DNA of 64,000 nt from PALSA-693 sp963834725 (GTDB taxonomy: Bacteria; Actinomycetota; Acidimicrobiia; Acidimicrobiales; Palsa-688). The notes under the pieces are model-generated. The model did not search any database, was not told the origin of the DNA, and saw only the letters and a program-made list of their open reading frames with translations. Location of the stretch: the NCBI GenBank assembly GCA_963834725.1, contig CAWICN010000001.1:3968001-4032000 (forward strand), read 5' to 3'. The translations under genes were made by a program, and so were the position numbers. Positions within the stretch are counted from its first letter, which is position 1, and each line of letters starts with the position of its first letter. Shown in pieces: positions 34,997-43,067 of this stretch.

Positions 34997-36129
34997 AGTC
35001 CAGCCATGGCGTCGCCGATTGCCGTCGCTGCCTCCCGGTCGGCGGCGTCGAGGAAGTGGGCATATGTCCGCAGGGTGATGCCCGGGTTGGCGTGGCCGAG
35101 TCGTCCGGCGATGGTTCTGATGCCGACTCCGGCGGCGGCCAGCGTGGTGGCGGTGAAATGGCGAAGCGAGTGGAATGTGACGTGGGCCAGGTCCAGTCGG
35201 TCGCGCAGGGTGCGGAAGGCCCCGGTAACCCGATCGGGCCGGTATGGCGTGCCGGCGTCGAGGTCCTGGGACCAGACGTAGGCCGCGGGGGAGAGGACGA
35301 CGCCAGCCATCGCGGCCCGCTCGTCGACCCGATCACGGTGTGCTCGAAGCACATCAACGGTAGATGGGTCGAGGGCGATCCGGCGGGCCTGATGGGTCTT
35401 CGTGTCCTTGACGGCGACGAGATGGTTGGCGTCGGAAATGGACCGGGCGATGGTCAGCGTGGCGAGGTCGAGGTCGATGTCGCTCCAGCACAGGCCGCAC
35501 AGCTCGCCTCGGCGGGCGCCGGTAGTGGCGGCCACGTAGATGAGGCTCCCGAGGTCCTGGTGGTCGTTGGCGCACGCTTCCAGGAGTCGGCGGAGCTCAT
35601 CCTGGGTGGGCGGATGGATCTCCCGCAGCCGCTGTGCCGGCGGTGAGGAGCGCAGTACCGGGTTGGTGTCGACCCAGCCCCACTTGACGGCCTGGTTGAA
35701 GGCGGCGGAGAGGATGGCGTGGCTCTTGCGAATGCTGAGCGGCTTGAGTCCGGCGCGACGCAACTGACCGTAGAAGCGGTCGAGCTCGGCAGGGCCTATC
35801 CGGGTGATGTCGAGACGACCGAGGTGCGGTGAGATGTTGGCCCGGATGGCGCTGCGGTACCGGACCAGCGTGGAGTTGGCTCGTCCCTGCGCCTCCAGGT
35901 GGGACACCCAGGCGTCGAGCAGATCGTTGACCGTACGCCGGCCGCTGGTTCGGCGGCCACCTCGGGCCACCTCGACGGAGAGAGCGTCGAGTGCTCGCTT
36001 AGCGTCGCGCTTGGTGCCTCGCAGGTGCCGCTCGATGTAGCGCCATCGCCCGGTCTCAGGGTCCCGTTGGCCGAGCGAGACGCGTACCTGCCATGAGTTG
36101 GTGCCTCGCTTGCGGATCGTCCCGCTCAT
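34885..36129 (-). CDS. Tyrosine integrase of the tRNA-Ser(TGA) element
   Basis: Integrase of 414 residues. An N-terminal arm-binding domain (IRKRGTNSWQVRVSLGQRDPETG, the AP2-like type) precedes the core-binding domain (DLLDAWVSHLEAQGRANSTL) and the catalytic domain. Catalytic residues: Arg in ATTGARRGEL, His/Arg in HSLRHF, His in LGHANPG, Tyr in RTYAHF. The gene starts 100 bp from the attachment core and reads away from it. It appears intact and is the natural candidate for making the 52-bp repeats. The 50-residue C-terminal tail is basic and low complexity. Confidence 0.92.
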   Translation of the reverse strand: MSGTIRKRGTNSWQVRVSLGQRDPETGRWRYIERHLRGTKRDAKRALDALSVEVARGGRRTSGRRTVNDLLDAWVSHLEAQGRANSTLVRYRSAIRANISPHLGRLDITRIGPAELDRFYGQLRRAGLKPLSIRKSHAILSAAFNQAVKWGWVDTNPVLRSSPPAQRLREIHPPTQDELRRLLEACANDHQDLGSLIYVAATTGARRGELCGLCWSDIDLDLATLTIARSISDANHLVAVKDTKTHQARRIALDPSTVDVLRAHRDRVDERAAMAGVVLSPAAYVWSQDLDAGTPYRPDRVTGAFRTLRDRLDLAHVTFHSLRHFTATTLAAAGVGIRTIAGRLGHANPGITLRTYAHFLDAADREAATAIGDAMAGLQPAAANRSNASTNARRGTTSRRPKRTEGSSRPATRS

Positions 36130-36161
36130 GCCCTTGAGCGTACGCCTTTCCAGTGACCGAC

Positions 36162-36182
36162 TATGGTCAGACTATGGTCAAC
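36162..36182. repeat. Right-end TATGGTCA pair (putative arm site)
   Basis: Two TATGGTCA copies with an 11-bp period, the second within ACTATGGTCAAC, just upstream of the integrase start and 48 bp from the core. A matching pair lies at 27816-27837. Confidence 0.6.
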
Positions 36183-36230
36183 CGGGCGGGTTGGGGGGAC
36201 ATGGGCGGACCGAAAACCCCTTCTGACCTG

Positions 36231-36315
36231 CGGAGGGAGAGGGATTCGAACCCCCGGGGACTCGCATCCCAAGGCTTTTCAAGAGCCTCGCATTCGGCCG
36301 CTCTGCCATCCCTCC
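36231..36315 (-). tRNA. tRNA-Ser(TGA)
   Basis: Class II tRNA of 85 nt on the minus strand. Acceptor GGAGGGA pairs with TCCCTCC; the anticodon stem-loop is AGGCT-CTTGAAA-AGCCT with anticodon TGA; long variable arm; T arm GAGGG-TTCGAAT-CCCTC. CCA not encoded. Its 3' half (36230-36281) is the attachment core of the integrative element to its left. Confidence 0.96.
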
Positions 36316-36647
36316 GGAGGGCGTGAGCCTACCGGGCCCGCTCGCGGCATCGAGCCGGTCGGCGGGACTAAGCCGGGAGAACGGCTCGGACTCGGCATCC
36401 GGGCCGCATCCCGCGGGCCGGTCGGCATCGGTCGCCACGCCCCCGACTGTCGCTCAGGCCGGGAGCTCACGCAGAGTGCTCGACCATCCTGGCCCCAGCG
36501 GTTTACCCGGCCGTTTGTGTTATATTTCTCGCGTATTACGCCAGAAATAATATAACTAAATCCCTGGTGGGCAGAGTGGTGGCGGCCCGAGTGGCCGGCC
36601 CGCCACCACTCTGGGTAGCGAAAAAGGCGAGAAGTCCTGTGCAGGAC
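36316..36647. other. Intergenic region with AT-rich palindrome (copy 2)
   Basis: About 330 bp without a gene. At 36519-36556 there is a near-perfect palindrome: GTTATAT and ATATAAC arms around the core TCGCGTATTACGC, with TTTCT/AGAAA also pairing. The same core is seen at 16807-16819. The stem could end transcription of the pheA region; the tRNA promoter should also lie here but is not obvious. Confidence 0.55.
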
Positions 36648-37612
36648 TCATCCGGTGGAGTTCTGTCGCAAATGGGAACGGACCTCGTCGATCCAGCGAT
36701 CGGCCGCCTTCCACCGCTGTTCGGCGTCGCGGCGGCGAGCCGGACCGTGGGCCCCGGCGGCCGGGTAGGACCCCAGGAACTTCAGTTCCCGCAGGCTGGC
36801 GTGCAGGTCCCGCAAACAGTCGGCGACCACCTCGTCGCCGACGTGGCCTTCGAAGTCGATGATGAAGCAGTACTCGCCGAGCTCGCGTTTGGTGGGGCGG
36901 GACTCCAGCTTCACCAGGTTGAGATCCCGGGCCGAAAACTGACCCAGGATCCCATGCAGGCTCCCCGGATGGTCGACTCGACTGAAAGCACACGACGCTG
37001 GTTTTGTCGTGACCCGTCGGTGCCGGGATCCCCACATCGTGAGGGCCGACCAGCACGAAGCGGGTGGAGTTGCCCGCCTGGTCCTCGATCTCGCGGACCA
37101 GGACCTCCAGCCCGTAGAGCCGGGCGGCCAGCACGGTGCCGATGGCAGCCGAATGGCGGTCGCCTCCTTCGGCCACCAGGCGCACCGCCTCGGCGGTCGA
37201 TCGGGCCGCGACCTCCTCCACCTCGGGCAGGTTGGCGGTCAACCAGCCCCGGCACTGCCCGGTCGCATGCGGGAACGACAACAAGCGACGGATATCGAAC
37301 AGCTGTCGTCCCCGGTAGCGCCAGCAGGTTCTGGGTGACCGGCAGGACGACCTCGCCGACGATGATCAGGTCCCGCTCGAAGACCAGCTGGTCGAGGGCG
37401 ATCGACACGGTGCCCTCGATGGAGTTCTCCAGGGCCACGAAGCCGTAGTCCACCGTCCCTTCGGTCACCGCCGACAGCACGTGCACGAACGACGGCAGGG
37501 GTCGCAGCTCCGCCCGGGCCAGGCCGGCGTCGCTGCGCAGGGCCTCCTCGGTAAAGGTGCCCGACGGTCCCAGGAACCCGATGGTGGCTTGGGGGGAGAC
37601 GGCACCGGTCAT
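36648..37612 (-). pseudogene. pheA: Prephenate dehydratase, split over three frames
   Basis: Converts prephenate to phenylpyruvate in phenylalanine synthesis. Frame one from ATG 37612 gives TIGFLGPSGTFTEEAL and FVALENSIEGTVS; near 37300 the match moves to frame two (SFPHATGQCRGWLTANLPEVEEV, HSAAIGTVLAARLYGLEVL, PAPTGHDKTSVVCF); near 36985 it moves to frame three, the ACT domain (DHPGSLHGILGQFSARDLNLVKLESRPTK, GEYCFIIDFEGH). Removing one base at each junction restores an ordinary enzyme of about 320 residues. Since the function is normally needed for growth without added phenylalanine, sequencing error is likelier than true loss. Confidence 0.85.
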
Positions 37613-37634
37613 GGGCGGGCAGGATAGAGCCGTT

Positions 37635-38474
37635 ATGGACGAAGCTGCCCTCCGATACCTGCTGGACCGGCTGGTCGCCGGGGACGTCGACGCCGACGAG
37701 GTGGTGCGCCGGCTGCGCCAGCTCCCGTTCGCAGAGCTGGGCTACGCGATGGTCGACCACCACCGCGCCCTGCGCCAGGGGCTGCCGGAAGCGGTCTACG
37801 GTCCGGGAAAGACGGCGTCGCAGTGCGTGGGCATCGTCGGTGAGCTCCTGGCGGGCGGCGACGCGGGTCCGGAGCGGGGTGGCCCGGTCGTGCTCACCCG
37901 GGCCACCGATGACCAGATCGCCGCGGTGACAGCCGCCCACCCGGGAGGGCTGGTCACGGGGACGACGGTGGTATGGCGCCCGGCTCCGCCGCGCTCCGAG
38001 GCAGTGGTGGTGGTCACGGCCGGCACCGCGGACCTGCCGGTGGCCGGAGAGTGCCGGGCCATCTTGCGGGCCTTCGGTTTCGGCGCCGCACTGGTCGCCG
38101 ACGCCGGAGTGGCGGGGTTGCACCGCCTGCTCGCCCACGTCGAGTTGCTGCAGGCGGCCGATGCCGTCGTGGTGGTGGCCGGCATGGAGGGCGCCCTGGC
38201 CAGCGTGGTCGGTGGGCTGTGCGCGGCACCGGTCGTGGCGGTCCCGACCAGCGTGGGGTACGGGGCGGGTCTGGGCGGGGTGACGGCGCTCCTGGCCATG
38301 CTGGCGTCCTGCGCCTCCGGGGTGGTGGTGGTGGGCATCGACAATGGGTTCGGCGCCGCCTGCGCCGTCGCCCGCATTCTCGGTCGCCGGACCGATGGGC
38401 CGTTGAACCCGGAACCGGCCGACCCGACCGTCCCGGCCGACCCAATCGCCTCGACCGGGCGGACGGCCCGGTGA
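37635..38474 (+). CDS. larB: Nickel-pincer cofactor biosynthesis protein LarB
   Basis: Carboxylase/hydrolase of 279 residues that makes the dinucleotide precursor of the nickel-pincer nucleotide cofactor by carboxylating nicotinic acid adenine dinucleotide. N-terminal helical part (LLDRLVAGDVDADEVVRRLR), then the PurE/AIR-carboxylase-like core: VVVTAGTADLPVAGECRAILRAFG, VVVAGMEGALASVVGGLCAAPVVAVPTSVGYGAGLGG, and ASCASGVVVVGIDNGFGAACAVARI. ATG at 37635. Its stop overlaps the GTG of larC. Divergent from pheA. The C-terminal 25 residues are a Pro/Ala tail. Confidence 0.9.
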   Translation: MDEAALRYLLDRLVAGDVDADEVVRRLRQLPFAELGYAMVDHHRALRQGLPEAVYGPGKTASQCVGIVGELLAGGDAGPERGGPVVLTRATDDQIAAVTAAHPGGLVTGTTVVWRPAPPRSEAVVVVTAGTADLPVAGECRAILRAFGFGAALVADAGVAGLHRLLAHVELLQAADAVVVVAGMEGALASVVGGLCAAPVVAVPTSVGYGAGLGGVTALLAMLASCASGVVVVGIDNGFGAACAVARILGRRTDGPLNPEPADPTVPADPIASTGRTAR

Positions 38475-39701
38475 CGACGGTCGCCTGGTGGCACTGCTTC
38501 GCCGGGATCGCCGGCGACATGGCGCTTGGCAGCCTGGTCGACGCCGGCGCAGACCTGACCCAGGTCGAGCGCGAGCTGGTCGCCTTGCCCGTCGGCGGCT
38601 GGTCGCTCGAGGCAGCCCCGGTGCTACGAGCCGGCCTGGCCTGCACTCAGGTCCGGGTCCGGGCCCGCGACACCCAGGTGGTGCGCACCCATGCCCATAT
38701 CGTGGGCCTGATCACCGAGGCCCGGCTCCCCGAACGAGCCCGCCAGCGGGCCCTGGCCGCCTTCGCCCGCCTGGCCGAGGTGGAGGGCCGGTTGCACCGG
38801 CGCCCGGCTTCTCAGGTGCACTTTCACGAGGTGGGCGCGACCGACGCCATCATCGACATCGTCGGCACCTGCGTGGCCCTCGAGCTGCTCGGTGTCGACG
38901 AGGTGCGATCCAGCCCGGTGGCCCAGGGCTCGGGAATGGTGCACACCTCGCACGGCACCCTGCCGGTCCCGGCTCCCGCGGTGGTGGAGCTCCTTCGAGG
39001 CGCCCCGACCTACGGGACCGCCATCCCGGCCGAACTGACAACTCCGACCGGCGCCGCCTTACTCGCAACCCTCGTGGCCGGCTGGGGGCCGATGCCGGCC
39101 ATGGAGATACTGGCCAGCGGGTTCGGCGCGGGTGGCCGCGAGCTCGACGGGATGCCCAACGCCGTCCAGGTGGTCATCGGGACCGCCCTCGACCAGTCCG
39201 GCGTGGACCCCGATCATGGCCAGCCCGTCGTCGTGCTCGAAGCCAACGTGGACGACGTGACGGGCGAGATCCTGGGGGCCACGGTTGCCGCCCTGATGCG
39301 CGCCGGCGCCCTGGACGCCTGGGTCACGCCCGTGACCGGCAAGAAGGGCCGGCCCGCCCATGTCGTCAGCGTGCTCTGCGACCCGGCCGCGGTCGGCCCG
39401 CTGCGCCAGCGTCCTCGCCGACGAGACCGGCACGCTCGGCATCCGGGCCCAGTCGTGGCAGCGCTGGCCGGCGGAGCGGCAGTTCGCCGAGGTCGACGTC
39501 GGAGGCTATCCGGTGCGGGTCAAGCGGGGCCCCCGCCGCATCAAAGCCGAGCACGACGACGCCGTTCGGGTCGCAGGGCTGCTCCGATTGCCGATTCGCG
39601 AGGTGGCGCGGCGAGCCGAGGAGGCCGCCCACCGGCTCTTCGACGGAGGGCCCGACGACGGAGGCGGCGGCCCCATCGACCCGGAGGGCGCGGCCAGCTG
39701 A
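38471..39701 (+). pseudogene. larC: Nickel insertion protein LarC, frameshifted
   Basis: CTP-dependent enzyme that inserts nickel into the pincer cofactor. GTG at 38471 (MTTVAWWHCFAGIAGDMALGSLVDAG) begins the N-terminal domain, with HFHEVGATDAIIDIVG and the LEANVDDVTGEILG motif. At about 39405 the frame changes and the C-terminal part continues as VLADETGTLGIRAQSWQRW and YPVRVKRGPRRIKAEHDDAVRVA. Removing one C of CC restores a 409-residue protein. In Lactiplantibacillus plantarum LarC is made from two ORFs by programmed frameshifting, but no slippery run is evident here, and neighbouring genes carry similar one-base shifts. Confidence 0.85.
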
Positions 39702-39774
39702 CGGCTGTGTAATCCGGAGACTGACCGACGTAATTCCCGACCGGGCCGCCCGGCTGGTCCGCCATCATGGAGAG

Positions 39775-41418
39775 GTGCTCGAAGCCCGCCAGCTGAGCGT
39801 GGAGGTCGGCGGCCGCCTCACCCTGGCGGAGGCGTCCTTCTTGGTGCGCGCCGGCGACAAGGTGGGCCTCGTCGGTCGGAACGGCGCCGGCAAGACCAGC
39901 CTGTTGAAGGTGCTGGGCGGCGAGGCCACGCCCATCGCAGGGACGGTCACGCTGCAGGGACGGCTCGGCTTCCTGAGCCAGGACCCCCGAATCGGGGAGG
40001 CGAGGGTCGGGGAGGCGGGAGTCGGGGAGCCCAGGGTCGCCGAGAATGGCGCAGCCGGCACCGGTCTCGCTCACATCCTGTCGGGCCGGGGCCTCGACGA
40101 AGCCGCCGCCCGGCTGGAGAAGCTCCGGATCGCCCTGGAGGAGCATCCCACGGACCGAGCGATCGCTCGATTCGCCCGAGCCGAAGATGCCTTCGCGGCC
40201 GAGGGGGGCTACGCGGCCGAGTCCGAGGTGCGCCAGATTGTCGCCGGGCTCGGGTTGGGCGCCGATCGCATCGACCTGCCCCTCCGCGTCCTCTCCGGGG
40301 GTGAGCGGCGCCGGGTGGACCTGGCTCGCATCCTCTTCGCCGGCAGTGACGTGCTCCTCCTCGACGAACCGACCAACCACCTCGACAGCGACGCCAAGAC
40401 CTGGTTGATGGGCTTTCTGCGCGCCTACCGGGGTGCGCTGCTCGTCGTCAGCCACGACCTCGATCTCCTGGATGAGGCGATCACCCGGGTGCTGCACCTC
40501 GACGACGCCCAACTTGTCGAGTACAAGGGCACCTACTCCCAGTACCGGGAGGCCCGAGCCGCCGACGAGGCCCGGCTGGCCCGGCTCGCGACCCGCCAGC
40601 AGGCCGAGATCAAGCGGCTGTCGACGCTGGCCGATTCCATGCGCCACCAGACCGCGAAGCGGGCCCGCGTCGCGAAGAGCCTCGACAAGCGCGTCAGCCG
40701 CCTGCGGGCCTCGGCCGTGATCGGACCGGGCCGGTCCGATCGCCGTTACCGGGTGAAATTCCCGGTGCCTCCGCACGCCGGTCGGCTGGTACTGGAAGCC
40801 GAGGGTCTGACCAAGGACTACGGCGGTCCTCCCGTGTTCGAGGACGTCAGCTTCGCTCTCGAGCGCGGCGAGCGACTTCTGGTCATGGGTCTCAACGGCG
40901 CCGGAAAGACCAGCCTGCTGCGCATCCTGGCCGGCTGGTCCGAGCCCACGGCGGGAACCTGGCGTACCGGCATTGGTGTGTCCGCGGGCTACTACGCCCA
41001 GGAGCACGAGGGGATCCGCGCCGGCGAGCCCGTTCTCGATCACATCCGGGCGGCCGCGGCGACGGAAACCCCCGAGCGTGACCAGCGGGCGCTGCTCGGC
41101 ATGTTCGGGCTGGTCGGCGAGGTGGCGTTCCAGGATGCGGGCACCCTGTCGGGGGGTGAAAAGACCAAATTGGCGCTGGCCCAGATGGTCGCGGGCCAGC
41201 ACAACCTGCTGCTCCTCGACGAACCGACCAACAACCTCGACCCCCCATCGCGCGAAGCCATCGGCCGGGCGCTGGCCACCTGGCCGGGAAGCATGATCCT
41301 GGTCAGCCACGATGTCGGTTTCGTGACCGAGCTCTCGCCCGATCGGGTGCTGATGATGCCCGACGGCATCGAAGACCACTGGACCGACGATCTGGTCGAC
41401 CTGGTGGCGATGGCCTGA
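39775..41418 (+). CDS. ABC-F family ATPase (Uup/EttA-like)
   Basis: Soluble protein of 547 residues with two ABC ATPase domains and no membrane part, acting on ribosomes. Domain 1: Walker A GRNGAGKTS, signature LSGGERRR, Walker B VLLLDEPTNH. A linker of about 80 charged residues (QYREARAADEARLARLATRQQAEIKRL) matches the ABC-F interdomain P-site tip. Domain 2: GLNGAGKTS, LSGGEKTK, LLLLDEPTNN. A 20-residue insertion of G-E-R/A-V repeats lies in domain 1 (residues 78-95). GTG start at 39775 has GGAG only two bases away, so the true start is uncertain. Confidence 0.88.
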   Translation: MLEARQLSVEVGGRLTLAEASFLVRAGDKVGLVGRNGAGKTSLLKVLGGEATPIAGTVTLQGRLGFLSQDPRIGEARVGEAGVGEPRVAENGAAGTGLAHILSGRGLDEAAARLEKLRIALEEHPTDRAIARFARAEDAFAAEGGYAAESEVRQIVAGLGLGADRIDLPLRVLSGGERRRVDLARILFAGSDVLLLDEPTNHLDSDAKTWLMGFLRAYRGALLVVSHDLDLLDEAITRVLHLDDAQLVEYKGTYSQYREARAADEARLARLATRQQAEIKRLSTLADSMRHQTAKRARVAKSLDKRVSRLRASAVIGPGRSDRRYRVKFPVPPHAGRLVLEAEGLTKDYGGPPVFEDVSFALERGERLLVMGLNGAGKTSLLRILAGWSEPTAGTWRTGIGVSAGYYAQEHEGIRAGEPVLDHIRAAAATETPERDQRALLGMFGLVGEVAFQDAGTLSGGEKTKLALAQMVAGQHNLLLLDEPTNNLDPPSREAIGRALATWPGSMILVSHDVGFVTELSPDRVLMMPDGIEDHWTDDLVDLVAMA

Positions 41419-41460
41419 TGACACCGCCAATACCGACTGGCGGCGATGGCCAGATGACAC
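41406..41460. repeat. 19-bp near-duplicate around a gene start
   Basis: Bases 41406-41424 and 41442-41460 match at 18 or more of 19 positions, a 36-bp period, duplicating the region that holds the ABC-F stop and the ATG of the next gene. Two alternative ATGs result (41418 and 41454). Confidence 0.7.
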
Positions 41461-42140
41461 AGCCCGCGCCGACGGACGAGGCGTTCGTCCCGACGGCCCG
41501 CACCGCTGTTCGCCGGCACCGTGAGCGGGCTTGCTACGACCGGGACCTTGTCTACCGGATCCTGGACGAGGGGTTCATCTGCCACGCCGCCTGCCAGGTG
41601 AACGGGACAGTATGGGTGATCCCTACCGCCTACGGCCGGGACGGCGACCGTCTGCTGCTGCACGGCGCGGCGGCCAACCACGTCCTCAAAGCGGCTGCTG
41701 CCGGTGCCGAGCTCACCGTCACCGTGACGCTCGTTGACGGCCTGGTGCTGGCCCGCTCCATTTTTCACCACTCCATCAACTATCGCTCGGTGGTGTTGTT
41801 CGGGCGGGCGACGCCGGTCGAGGAGCCCCAGGAGAAGGCGGACGCCCTGGCTCGGATCGTCGACCACATCCTCCCGGGCCGGACCAGGGATGCCCGGGGC
41901 CCGAACGCGGCCGAGCTGGCCAGCACCCGGGTGGTCCGGATGCCGCTCGACGAGGTCTCCGCGAAGATACGAACGGGAGGACCGATCGAGGACGAGGAAG
42001 ACATGGCATTGCCGGTCTGGGCGGGGGTGCTCCCGTTGCGCCCCACGGCCGGGCCGCCGCAACCCGATGGCGCGGGCGTGGCCGGCCTCGCCCGGCCGGA
42101 TTACCTCTCGCAGCCCGGCCGCTGGGAGGATGAGTACTAG
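41418..42140 (+). CDS. Pyridoxamine-phosphate-oxidase-like FMN protein (NimA-like)
   Basis: Flavin-binding split-barrel protein of 240 residues (228 from ATG 41454). It matches the COG3467/NimA-type group: RAVYDRDLVYRILDEGFICHAACQV-like N-terminus, VIPTAYGRDGDRLLLHGAAANHVLKAA, and the HHSINYRSVVLFGRATPVEEPQEK segment typical of these nitroimidazole-reductase relatives. The C-terminal VWAGVLPLRP is also typical. Follows the ABC-F gene in an overlap and precedes an MBL-fold gene by one base overlap. Confidence 0.85.
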   Translation: MTPPIPTGGDGQMTQPAPTDEAFVPTARTAVRRHRERACYDRDLVYRILDEGFICHAACQVNGTVWVIPTAYGRDGDRLLLHGAAANHVLKAAAAGAELTVTVTLVDGLVLARSIFHHSINYRSVVLFGRATPVEEPQEKADALARIVDHILPGRTRDARGPNAAELASTRVVRMPLDEVSAKIRTGGPIEDEEDMALPVWAGVLPLRPTAGPPQPDGAGVAGLARPDYLSQPGRWEDEY

Positions 42141-43058
42141 TGGGTACCTACATCGGGCCGGGCGTCTGGGAGATCGACACCCTTCTCGGAGGGTGGACCC
42201 GGGTCACCGCCGGGTATCTGATCGAGGGTCCGGCGCCGGTCCTGGTGGAGACCGGCAGCCAGTCTTCGGTGCCCGCCCTGCTCGCTGCCCTCGAGGAACA
42301 CGGCGTGGCTCCCGCTGACCTGGCCGGCGTGGCCGTCACCCACATCCACCTCGACCACGCCGGCGGCGTCGGCGACGTGGCCCGGGCCTTTCCGCAGGCC
42401 ACCGTGTACGTCCACGAAAAGGGCGCCCGCCACCTGGTCAGTCCGGAACGTCTCGTCAGTTCGGCGGCTCGCGGTGTACGGCGACCTTCTGGACTCGCTC
42501 TACGGACGACTCGATCCGACGCCCGTGGAACGCATCCACGTCCTGGCCGACGGCGAGACCATCGCCATTGGCTCGGGCCGCACCCTCACCACCGTAGATT
42601 CTCCCGGCCACGCCAAGCATCATCTGGCGTTGCACGACAGCCAGAGCGGCCTCCTTTTCGCCGGCGACGCGGTCGGGGTGCGCCTGCCCGACGTGGGGGT
42701 GCTGCGGCCCTCCACCCCTCCTGCCGATTTCGACCTGGACCAGGCCGTCACGTCGCTGCGTAAGTTTCGGGCTCGTACGCCCGCCGGCGTGGCGCTGGCC
42801 CACTACGGCCTCGTACCGGAGCCCCTGGAAACGCTCGAGGAAGCTGAGGCGACCGTGCGTCGCTGGGCTGAGGTGGCGGAGAAGGCCTTTCGAGCGCGCG
42901 AGGACATCGAAGCCGCCCTCGATCGGGAGTTCTCATCGCAACTGAGCCATGCCGATCCGGAGAACCGGGCCAAGGTGGAGACCCTCAACGGGATTCACTC
43001 GAACGCCGCCGGGCTGCGGCGCTGGCTGGAGACCGCGAAGGCGGAGCCGACTGCCTAA
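42140..43058 (+). pseudogene. MBL-fold metallo-hydrolase, frameshifted
   Basis: Metallo-beta-lactamase-fold hydrolase of about 305 residues when repaired. First frame from GTG 42140: THIHLDHAGG (HxHxDH zinc motif), LVETGSQ. Near 42470 (CGCGGTGTAC) the match moves frame; removing one G gives AARVYGDLLDSLYG, continuing with TVDSPGHAKHHLAL, LFAGDAVG and LAHYG, which supply the other metal ligands. The C-terminus is a helical domain (RRWAEVAEKAFRAREDIEAAL). No other damage, so the lesion is probably a sequencing error. Substrate unknown. Confidence 0.82.
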
Positions 43059-43067
43059 CTCCAGAAG

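Larger units (their letters stand above)
27654..36281. mobile_element. Integrative element in tRNA-Ser(TGA) with copper/oxidase-assembly cargo
   Basis: Both ends are visible. The 52 bases at 27654-27705 are identical to 36230-36281, which are the 3' half of tRNA-Ser(TGA), from the anticodon loop to one base past its end. The complete tRNA is at the right end on the minus strand, so the element lies on its 3' side, as expected for tRNA-directed integration. The excised circle would be 8,576 bp. Contents: arm-like repeats at each inner end, ECF sigma, anti-sigma, YcnI, SCO, CopC-CopD, CtaG, RepSA remnant, excisionase, integrase. There is no TraB-type transfer gene and no intact initiator, so it may depend on helpers. 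Confidence 0.85.

Noticed and set aside
36163..36555. Plus-strand frame over tRNA-Ser(TGA)
   Set aside because: Antisense translation of the tRNA gene; no coding evidence.
38471..39701. larC as a programmed-frameshift gene
   Set aside because: No slippery heptamer or stimulatory structure recognised, and other genes nearby have the same kind of one-base lesion; kept only as a point to check.
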